Shown here: in pieces, positions 6,943-12,524 of the stretch | How positions within the stretch are numbered: the first letter of the stretch is position 1 | Layout of the letters: each line of letters begins with the position of its first letter | Program-made: the position numbers and the translations under genes | Assembly (NCBI GenBank): GCA_012511485.1 | Contig: JAAZFZ010000156.1 | Span: 1-12,524 of the forward strand | DNA length: 12,524 nucleotides | DNA from: Clostridiales bacterium | Lineage (GTDB): Bacteria; Bacillota; Clostridia; Oscillospirales; Acutalibacteraceae | Direction: 5' to 3' | The notes under the pieces: model-generated | Databases searched by the model: none | What the model was told of the DNA's origin: nothing | What the model saw: the letters and a program-made list of their open reading frames with translations, nothing else

Positions 6943-7257
6943 ATCAGTACAGAAGCATGGTCCTCCCACAAGGCAGTAATGGTCTACGCTAATGAAAACC
7001 TTTACGGTATTCCCGTTAACGACTATGATTACAGCCTGCCCTCAAGGGTTTTCTTCCTGACATTCCGTGTTGAAAATAACAAAATTGTGAGGGATTATTC
7101 ATACAAGGTTGAAACAAGCAATCAGTATTTCCCCTACTACGAGCCCGCAAACTGCAGAGGGACCTATATTGACGATACGATTTATGTTGTTTCCCAATTC
7201 GCTGTCAAGGCCTACTCAATAAATGACGGCTCACTCCTCGGAGAAACGGAGCTTTAA
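6943..7257 (+). pseudogene. In-frame continuation (C-terminal 104 codons) of the beta-propeller gene beyond the TAG
   Basis: After TAG at 6940-6942 the same frame stays open for 104 codons to a TAA at 7255-7257. It begins ISTEAWSSHKAVMVY and continues NLYGIPV, VFFLTFRVENNKIV and TYIDDTIYVVSQFAVKAYSINDGSLLGETEL. The S-x-E-A...HKA segment and the final strand (IDDTIYVVS...VKAYSINDGSL) are what the C-terminus of this family normally looks like, so the full gene would be 713 codons (5116-7254). The fragment has an internal ATG at 6979 with AAGG 5 bases upstream; independent translation is possible but the piece would lack most of the propeller. It could be a nonsense mutation, a read error or a readthrough site. 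The adjacent terminator is intact. Confidence 0.85.
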
Positions 7258-7267
7258 ATGCAGCAAG

Positions 7268-7306
7268 ACAGCAGACGTGCCGAAAATGGCACGCCTGCTG
7301 TTTTTT
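7268..7306 (+). terminator. Rho-independent terminator of the sigma/beta-propeller operon
   Basis: ACAGCAG-A-CGTGCC (7268-7281) pairs with GGCACG-C-CTGCTGT (7288-7301), a 13-bp stem with one mismatch and a GAAAAT loop, followed by a T-run (7301-7306). It begins 10 bases after the TAA at 7257, not after the TAG at 6942, which supports the longer frame as the original gene. The T-run overlaps the stop codon of the convergent symporter gene. Confidence 0.92.
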
Positions 7307-8831
7307 ATTGATTATTCTCTGTTACGGCCGCTTGACTTTCGACATCTTGCTTTCGTGCCTGAATTTCCGAAAGCATTTTATCGTAGGTTTCCTCGTCGAT
7401 TTTCACTTTGTTTTTCATAACAAAATAAGCAATGGAAATGAGAACGATAGGCATAACAACCATGCAAACACGAAGCCAGAAGGTTATCTGTGGGGAGGCT
7501 CCTTCAAGAATATCGACTATTCTTAGCGCTTTGGTACTTTCGTCAATAAGATTCTGAGATGCTTGCCGCTCAATATCTGAAATACCGTTTGTTATTGTGG
7601 TCATGCCGATAATCGCATAAGCCGCAAAAATTATCATCTGCTGGAGCGCACTGCCCATCTTTGCCATAAAGGGGCGCAGGGAGAAAATGATTGCCTCATC
7701 GCGTGAGCCTGTTTTGAATTCGTTATATTCGATTGTATTCGTCAGGCAAATGGTTGTAACCATATAGAACAGCGACTGACCGAAGCCGACAATGAATGCC
7801 TCAAGGCAAAGTGCGGCAAGCTGAACGGGCATGGAAGCCCTGCCGGGCAAAAATGTGCCAAAAATAAAGAATAATACATAGCCTACTACCGTTGTGATTA
7901 GCGCAAGGTTTGACATTTTTTTGCGTGTCATTTTTGAGGCAAGCTTGGGATAGAGAATATTTATCGCAACTGTGGATAGTGCATAGAATGCCACAAACAT
8001 TGTTACATACATACCCTTATAGCCGAAGGAAAGATACATATAATTCTGGCCGAAGGCGGTCAGAAGCGAGCTGCCTGTGTTATAAAGGAGCATGATAAGC
8101 GTAACCCACAAAAGCTGGTCATTCTTAAAAATAACCTTGAGCATTTTCTTTAGCCCGATTCGCTCCGGAGCCTCGAGCTTAATTTCTTTATTTTCCCGAA
8201 CAAAGAGGAAAACAATAACTTGACTGAATGCAAAGGTTAAGGCAATGAAAATCGAAACGGCTCTGTAGCCGGATATTGAATTGCCACCCAGTGCAAGGTC
8301 TCCGCTTGTGAAAATCGGGATAAGGCCTGTTGCGGCAATTGCACCGATGCTTGCAAAAAGGTTTGCATAGGAGGTCAGCTTATCCCTGCGTTTGGGTTCG
8401 CTCGTCAGGGAGGGCAGCATTGACCAATATGCAATATCGTTCATGGTGAAGGTAATATCCCAAATAAAATAGAGAACGCCGAAAAGATAAACAAAATTCC
8501 AGCCTGTAGCCCTATTGGAGAACATTATAATAAGGACGCCTGCGTTGAGCAGGGAGCCAATCAAAATCCATGGCTTGAATTTGCCAACCCTGGTGTGCGT
8601 GTTTTCAATTATTCCCCCCATGATAGGGTCGTTAAATCCGTCCCATATACGAGCGATAGTCAGTATGACGCTCAGTGCGGCAAATTGTTCAACGGTTATT
8701 ACACGGGTAAAGAGAACATAGGTAAGCAAAAAGGTTGAAAAAAGGGTGTATGACATATCCCTTCCCATGCCGGGGATAGTGTAAACCCATTTGTTGCGGT
8801 TAAAGATTCTTTCGTCGGATAGCTGTGGCAA
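7305..8831 (-). CDS. GPH-family (MelB-like) sugar:cation symporter
   Basis: Inner-membrane secondary transporter of the glycoside-pentoside-hexuronide:cation symporter family (MFS_2), 508 aa with about 12 hydrophobic segments. The family signature RIWDGFNDPIMG (61-72) is followed by TRVGKFKPWILIG (80-92). The three acidic residues that bind the coupling cation in E. coli MelB (D55, D59, D124) have counterparts D64, D68 and D132 (MNDIAYWS). EYNEFKTGSRDEAIIFSLRPF (368-388) corresponds to the conserved loop before helix 11. The C-terminus (473-508) is a charged cytosolic tail. The start is TTG at 8831: AGAAGGTGA (8836-8844) is well placed and the first downstream ATG would remove the N-terminal helix. 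The substrate cannot be told from sequence; a glycoside, pentose or uronide is likely. The epimerase gene upstream points to sugar use. Confidence 0.93.
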   Translation of the reverse strand: MPQLSDERIFNRNKWVYTIPGMGRDMSYTLFSTFLLTYVLFTRVITVEQFAALSVILTIARIWDGFNDPIMGGIIENTHTRVGKFKPWILIGSLLNAGVLIIMFSNRATGWNFVYLFGVLYFIWDITFTMNDIAYWSMLPSLTSEPKRRDKLTSYANLFASIGAIAATGLIPIFTSGDLALGGNSISGYRAVSIFIALTFAFSQVIVFLFVRENKEIKLEAPERIGLKKMLKVIFKNDQLLWVTLIMLLYNTGSSLLTAFGQNYMYLSFGYKGMYVTMFVAFYALSTVAINILYPKLASKMTRKKMSNLALITTVVGYVLFFIFGTFLPGRASMPVQLAALCLEAFIVGFGQSLFYMVTTICLTNTIEYNEFKTGSRDEAIIFSLRPFMAKMGSALQQMIIFAAYAIIGMTTITNGISDIERQASQNLIDESTKALRIVDILEGASPQITFWLRVCMVVMPIVLISIAYFVMKNKVKIDEETYDKMLSEIQARKQDVESQAAVTENNQ

Positions 8832-8870
8832 GCAATCACCTTCTAAATTTTATTTGCCTAGTTCACTGAA

Positions 8871-8899
8871 ATTGTAACATAAAAAAAATGTATATTCAA
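8871..8899 (-). promoter_or_regulatory. Sigma-A promoter of the symporter gene
   Basis: On the minus strand TTGAAT (8894-8899) and TACAAT (8871-8876) are 17 bases apart with a T-rich spacer, 39 bases before the TTG start. No clear CRE-like or other operator was recognised. Together with the terminator at 9021-9052 it shows the symporter is transcribed separately from the epimerase. Confidence 0.65.
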
Positions 8900-9020
8900 C
8901 TTAATTTGTGTACTTTTAACAATCCAAATTTTAATAAATTCCATTCTACCCGCTGGAAAACTGAAACCTCTCCGATAATTCTATTGCTCTCAATATTAAA
9001 TATCACAAGCAAACCGCAAA

Positions 9021-9052
9021 CGAAAATCCTGCCTTTTTCACAGGCAGGATTT
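9021..9052 (-). terminator. Rho-independent terminator of the epimerase gene
   Basis: GGCAGGATTT and AAATCCTGCC (9043-9052 with 9024-9033) form a 10-bp stem around a 9-base loop, extendable by one A-T pair. Read on the minus strand, it begins 8 bases after the epimerase stop and is followed by TTTTCGTTTG. The remaining bases between here and the symporter promoter are AT-rich with nothing recognisable. Confidence 0.85.
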
Positions 9053-9060
9053 CTGCTCGA

Positions 9061-9936
9061 TTATCCGACTGTTATGCTCCAGTCGTTTTTATATGTATCT
9101 CCTGCGGCAAGCTCAACAAGGTCGCCTTTTGTTTCAAAGCATTCCGTCATATCTTGCCTGCCGGGAAGGGATACCCACGGCTCAATGCAGACATAGGGAG
9201 CCTGCGAGAGGGGCTTGTGCCATATTCCCAAAAAGGGCATCTGAGGATAATCCACACGAACAAAGCGGCTGTCCTTATCAGATTTTAGGCTCACGGTTCT
9301 GCTCATATCGCACAAAACAATAGCGTCCCTGTCAAACAGGCTGTGTTTGAGCGGAATTCTTTTGCTCCCCTGCACAGCGAAAGGAGTTACACCGTCAACA
9401 ACAAAGCAGGTATCCGAAAGGTTGACGGCATTGGGGCTGCACTCCTGCCCGAATTCGAGATAATAGTCCTCAAACCTCAGACCTTCGGCAAGCGGCACAT
9501 TAAAGCCGGGGTGCCCGCCGTAGCCGAAATACATTATCTTGCTGCCCCGGTTGCAAACTTCAAAGGAGATATTAACCGTTGATTCGCTGATAGTATATGA
9601 TATAAGCAGCTTCCATTCACGGGGATAAAGTGCCATGTTTTTTTCATTCGATGAAAGAGAAAGGCAAATGCCGGTTCCGCATTTTGATTCAAGCTCCATT
9701 TCTGAGTCACGCAGAAAGCCGTGAATGCCCAAGCTGTATTCTTTGCCGTCAATTGTGTATTTGCCGCCGAAAAGCCTGCCCACAAACGGGAAAAGCTGCG
9801 GAGTTCTTCCCGCCCAGAATCGGGGGTTTCCCTGCCAGACATATTCGATGCCTCCCGCTCCTTTAATCGACATTATTTCTCCGCCTTTGGAGGATATTGT
9901 GACCGTCAGCTTATTGTTTGAAATAACATAATCCAT
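9061..9936 (-). CDS. Aldose 1-epimerase family protein (LacX/GalM-like)
   Basis: Cytosolic beta-sandwich enzyme of the mutarotase superfamily; members interconvert alpha and beta anomers of aldoses or related hexose forms. The protein is 291 aa, matching the LacX-like branch (shorter than classic GalM, about 340). Seen residues: RTPQLFPFVGRL (44-55), a sugar-phosphate/aldose-pocket segment typical of the branch; GIHGFLRDSEM with H72; GGHPGFNVPL with H142 as the likely acid; and VCIEPWVSLPGR with E252 as the likely base. The ATG at 9936 is preferred over an upstream in-frame GTG at 9945 because GGAAAGAG (9945-9952) lies 8 bases before it. It is upstream of, and co-oriented with, a sugar symporter but separated by a terminator. 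The exact substrate is unknown. Confidence 0.92.
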   Translation of the reverse strand: MDYVISNNKLTVTISSKGGEIMSIKGAGGIEYVWQGNPRFWAGRTPQLFPFVGRLFGGKYTIDGKEYSLGIHGFLRDSEMELESKCGTGICLSLSSNEKNMALYPREWKLLISYTISESTVNISFEVCNRGSKIMYFGYGGHPGFNVPLAEGLRFEDYYLEFGQECSPNAVNLSDTCFVVDGVTPFAVQGSKRIPLKHSLFDRDAIVLCDMSRTVSLKSDKDSRFVRVDYPQMPFLGIWHKPLSQAPYVCIEPWVSLPGRQDMTECFETKGDLVELAAGDTYKNDWSITVG

Positions 9937-9971
9937 CAGTATCACTCTTTCCGTTTTCTTTGTGCAGTATA

Positions 9972-10001
9972 ATAGTACAGTTAAATGGAGGATTTTGTCA
10001 A
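9972..10001 (-). promoter_or_regulatory. Promoter of the epimerase gene
   Basis: Minus-strand TTGACA (9996-10001) and TACTAT (9972-9977) are separated by 18 bases, about 35 bases before the ATG. An inverted repeat TTTGTC-N6-GACAAA (9994-10011) straddles the -35 element and could be a repressor site; the arms are only 6 bases, so this is weak. Confidence 0.6.
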
Positions 10002-10059
10002 TGGGGACAAATATTAATTCTGATTAATAAAACATATTTCGGCAAAATCAGACACGGTA

Positions 10060-10088
10060 TTGAGAATTTACGGATAAAATGTTATACT
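10060..10088 (+). promoter_or_regulatory. Promoter of the glycosyltransferase/ATP-grasp operon
   Basis: TTGAGA (10060-10065) and TATACT (10083-10088) are separated by 17 bases, 31 bases before the ATG at 10120. It is divergent from the epimerase promoter, with the two -35 elements 58 bases apart. Confidence 0.65.
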
Positions 10089-10119
10089 ATGGTGCAGTAA
10101 ATTGTATGGGAATGAACTT

Positions 10120-11313
10120 ATGAAAAGAATTTTATTTGTAATTCCTACTCTGGGCAACGGAGGTGCCGAAAAGAGCTTTCTCTCGGTTCTTGAAAACCTT
10201 GACTATTCAGAGTTTGAAGTCGATGTTCTTGCGTTGAGACCGACTGGCCTTATTTCGCAAATGCTTCCGCCGCAGGTGAATGTTCTGCCCCTCGAAAGAA
10301 GATATGTCAACTTCAAAAAGCCCTTGCCGGCTTCCATTCTCGCCTTTGCCAAGAGCTTGAGCTTTTGTGATGTTTTTAACAGAATAGCGTATTCATTTAT
10401 CCTGAAAAAATATCGCATGAGCAATTATGCGGAGCAAAGGGCTTTCAGATATTTAAAGGGCTTTCTAAATAATGGTTTGCATTACGATGTTGCAATAAGC
10501 TATCTTGAAAAAACATCAAACTATTTTGTGTCCGAATGTGTTGATGCTGATACAAAAATCGGTTACATACACAGTGACTATGAAAAGCTCGGGCTTGACC
10601 CTGAGCTTGATATGAGGCTCATGAAAAACCTGGACTACCTTGTCACCGTCTCCGATATGTGCGCTGATATTCTCAAGGAGTCCCTTCCTGCTTTTGCCGG
10701 CAGAGTGAGAGTCATTGAAAACATCATTTCCAAAAAAACTATTCTTGAAAGGGCCGGGGAGTTCCTCCCGTATAATGATAGCTTTGACGGAATACGTATT
10801 GCCACAGTCGGGAGGCTTTCCTACGAAAAGGGGCCGGACATAGCCCTCGAAGCCTGCAGGCTGCTGGTTGAGGGCGGCTATAACATTAAATGGCACATGA
10901 TTGGAGCCATTGATATGGAGGGCATTGTCGAATCGGCGGAAAAATACGGGCTTAAAGGCAGGTTTATATTTGAAAACCTGCAAAGCAACCCGTATTGCTA
11001 TGTTTTCAACAGCGATATTTATGTTCAGTCCTCAAGGCGGGAGGGGAAAAGCATTGCTGTTGAGGAGGCAAAGGTTCTCGGAATCCCGGTTGTGCTCAGC
11101 AATTATTCCACAGCCCCCTGCCAGATAAATAACGGCATAACGGGCATTATTGCCGACGATATATCCGCCCAATCAGTAGCCGCTGCTATAAAAAATCTGA
11201 TTGATGATAAGGCTCTTTACAACAATATTAAACAGGCTCTTAAAAAAGAAGCGGGGAACGAACACGAAATTAACAGGCTTGTTGACTTGATAAATTCCAA
11301 AGGGCAGCAATAA
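10120..11313 (+). CDS. Glycosyltransferase family 4-like protein
   Basis: Predicted cytosolic or membrane-associated retaining glycosyltransferase of the GT-B fold, 397 aa. The N-terminal acceptor domain opens with MKRILFVIPTLGNGGAEKS, whose GGAEKS loop (14-19) is typical of GT4. IGYIHSDYEK (148-157) and DYLVTVSD (172-179) follow. The C-terminal donor domain starts at about 226 with ATVGRLSYEKGPDIALEA (GRL..KG loop, 231-238), and carries the EX7E motif E308-E316 in SSRREGKSIAVEEA, which holds the nucleotide-sugar. The ATG at 10120 is chosen over an in-frame TTG at 10102; its ribosome site, GGGA at 10108-10111, is weak. The ATP-grasp gene starts 22 bases after its stop. Together they suggest surface-glycan or teichoic-type polymer synthesis, but donor and acceptor are unknown. 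Confidence 0.9.
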   Translation: MKRILFVIPTLGNGGAEKSFLSVLENLDYSEFEVDVLALRPTGLISQMLPPQVNVLPLERRYVNFKKPLPASILAFAKSLSFCDVFNRIAYSFILKKYRMSNYAEQRAFRYLKGFLNNGLHYDVAISYLEKTSNYFVSECVDADTKIGYIHSDYEKLGLDPELDMRLMKNLDYLVTVSDMCADILKESLPAFAGRVRVIENIISKKTILERAGEFLPYNDSFDGIRIATVGRLSYEKGPDIALEACRLLVEGGYNIKWHMIGAIDMEGIVESAEKYGLKGRFIFENLQSNPYCYVFNSDIYVQSSRREGKSIAVEEAKVLGIPVVLSNYSTAPCQINNGITGIIADDISAQSVAAAIKNLIDDKALYNNIKQALKKEAGNEHEINRLVDLINSKGQQ

Positions 11314-11335
11314 GCTTGCGGAAGGGAAAGCTTTT

Positions 11336-12472
11336 ATGAAATATTATGCAGTTGTTATGGGTGATTGGCACTTTAATTCCCTGGGGCTTATCAGAAGCTT
11401 AGGTGAGCGGGGCGTTCCGGTTGTCTATCTTAATATGTCAGAGGGCGGTTACGGTGAACACAGCAGATATACGGTGAAAACCTACCACAGCTCCGATAGT
11501 ATATATGAGGAGCTTTTGAAGGTTCTTGATGAAAACGAGGGAACGGCTGTTATTTTTCCGAGCTGTGACAAGGCAGCACTTTTGCTGGATGAAAAACACG
11601 GCGAGCTTCAGGGTAGGTGCATTGTTCCAAATCTCGGCGGCAATGCAAAAAAATATATGGATAAGCAAGCAATGTGCGCCATTGCCGAAAAATCAGGCTT
11701 TAATGTCCCTGCTTGTATCAAGGTGAATTTAAACGAGAAAACATATGAAGAAATAAAAGAATTCGGGTTTCCATGCATAATTAAGCCGCTTTTAAGTGTT
11801 GAGGGGATAAAGGCGGATATCTCAGTGTGCGGCAACTGCGACGAGCTTGAAAAGGCCATTGAAGTGTTTAATTCATCGGGTAATGCATATAAGCAGGTTC
11901 TGGTTCAGCGCTTTGTTCACGGCACTGAAAATCTAATGGTTGGATACTGCGGCTGCAAGGTTCGGAAAAAAAGGGTTCTCCTTTACGGTCAGCTCGAGAA
12001 AACAAGAGAATACCCCATTGACCGAGGCAGCACGAGCTATGCCGTTATAAAAAAAGACACCCCCTTTGTCGATATTGATGCATTGAATGCTTTTCTTGAA
12101 CGGGTTGGTTTTGAAGGGCTTTTTGACATTGACATTAAAGTGGTTGACAATATCCCTTACTTTATTGAGATTAATTTCAGGAACGGTGCGATTTCATACG
12201 CTTTCACCGCAGCAGGGTTTAATATTCCATATACATGGTACTGTGAAATGACTTGTCAAAAGGTTGACCCGATTGAAATCAGAGAGCTGCTTTTAATGTG
12301 CGAGCGTGATGACCTCAACCATGTCAAGGATAAAAACATAAGCATTTTCAAATGGCTGCATGATATCCGGCGCACGGATGTATTCATGCTTCACAACCGT
12401 AATGACCCGCAGCCGTTTGTGCAGGCATACGGCAAGGCAGTTTCAAGGGTATTGGATATACTAAGAAAATAA
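11336..12472 (+). CDS. ATP-grasp ligase (carboxylate-amine ligase type)
   Basis: Predicted ATP-dependent ligase of 378 aa that would activate a carboxylate as acyl-phosphate and join it to an amine or other nucleophile. Residues 1-105 form a pre-ATP-grasp domain (MGDWHFNSLGLIRSLGE, then VIFPSCDKAALLL). The ATP-grasp core runs from about 107 (MDKQAM, K110) through FPCIIKPLLSVEGIK (K150, nucleotide-contact lysine) and VLVQRFVHG (188-196). Its metal site is FDIDIKVVDNIPYFIEINFRNG (263-284, with D264/D266, E278 and N280). Residues 305-378 are an extra C-terminal region. The layout recalls D-aspartate ligase-like and polysaccharide-locus ATP-grasp proteins, but the substrate cannot be assigned. 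GAAGGG (11321-11326) serves as ribosome site; it lies between two AAGCTT copies. Same operon as the upstream glycosyltransferase. It ends with tandem stops TAA TAA. Confidence 0.87.
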   Translation: MKYYAVVMGDWHFNSLGLIRSLGERGVPVVYLNMSEGGYGEHSRYTVKTYHSSDSIYEELLKVLDENEGTAVIFPSCDKAALLLDEKHGELQGRCIVPNLGGNAKKYMDKQAMCAIAEKSGFNVPACIKVNLNEKTYEEIKEFGFPCIIKPLLSVEGIKADISVCGNCDELEKAIEVFNSSGNAYKQVLVQRFVHGTENLMVGYCGCKVRKKRVLLYGQLEKTREYPIDRGSTSYAVIKKDTPFVDIDALNAFLERVGFEGLFDIDIKVVDNIPYFIEINFRNGAISYAFTAAGFNIPYTWYCEMTCQKVDPIEIRELLLMCERDDLNHVKDKNISIFKWLHDIRRTDVFMLHNRNDPQPFVQAYGKAVSRVLDILRK

Positions 12473-12524
12473 TAAACCGATTAGCGGCGGGTGAATACCT
12501 ATATGTCCCTGTGCCTTCCCTTTC
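12473..12524. other. Unassigned 52 bases at the right edge
   Basis: After the ATP-grasp stop there is a second in-frame TAA and then a C/T-rich tail. No hairpin terminator, promoter or complete coding sequence is visible. Two minus-strand frames stay open to the edge, so the 3' end of a convergent gene or the start of a repeat is possible, but nothing can be supported at this length. Confidence 0.5.

Noticed and set aside
6979..7257. Independent small gene starting at the ATG 6979
   Set aside because: The frame is identical to the upstream beta-propeller gene and remains open back to the TAG; it reads as the normal C-terminus of that protein.
8888..9196. Plus-strand open frame covering the symporter-epimerase gap
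   Set aside because: It overlaps the epimerase terminator and its 3' coding end, has no ribosome site and no protein-like composition.
12473..12524. Possible 3' end of a convergent gene or start of a repeat on the right edge
   Set aside because: Only 52 bases are visible and no stop, motif or duplicate copy in the window supports either.

Overview
The window looks like chromosomal DNA from a low-to-mid-GC Gram-positive bacterium of the Clostridia, probably an Oscillospiraceae/Lachnospiraceae-type gut or anaerobic lineage. The support is strong AGGAGG-like ribosome sites, sigma-A-type promoters, a short (381 aa) ACT-domain SerA, a PdaA-like deacetylase of the kind used for spore cortex, and a PF09826-type secreted beta-propeller. 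This placement is inference from gene content; there is no rRNA or other marker gene in the window. No mobile element, CRISPR array, tRNA or rRNA was seen. No gene-free stretch exceeds 300 bases.

Layout. (1) 1-800, minus: the first 266 codons of phosphoglycerate kinase (pgk), running off the left edge. (2) 801-1030: a 230-base divergent promoter region. (3) 1031-3289, plus: a serC-serA operon converting 3-phosphoglycerate to phosphoserine, closed by a strong hairpin terminator. Since pgk interconverts 1,3-bisphosphoglycerate and 3-phosphoglycerate, the divergent genes meet at one metabolite. (4) 3349-4425, minus: a PdaA-like polysaccharide deacetylase lipoprotein. (5) 4583-7257, plus: an ECF-type sigma factor followed 20 bases later by a membrane-anchored protein with a short cytosolic tail, one transmembrane helix and a large external beta-propeller. 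The arrangement resembles a sigma/anti-sigma pair. The propeller gene has an in-frame TAG at 6940-6942, yet the frame stays open and homologous-looking for another 104 codons. A perfect 14-bp palindrome sits in the sigma-gene promoter. (6) 7305-8831, minus: a GPH-family sugar:cation symporter with a TTG start. (7) 9061-9936, minus: a LacX/GalM-like aldose 1-epimerase, with its own promoter and terminator. Together (6) and (7) suggest sugar uptake and anomer or sugar handling, as two transcription units. (8) 10120-12472, plus: a GT4 glycosyltransferase and an ATP-grasp ligase in one operon, probably making or modifying a surface glycan. The last 52 bases hold nothing I can identify.

The most interesting part is the sigma factor/beta-propeller module: a candidate trans-envelope signalling system with an uncommon sensor fold, a possible metal-regulator-like operator, and an amber codon that may mean recent decay, an assembly error or readthrough.
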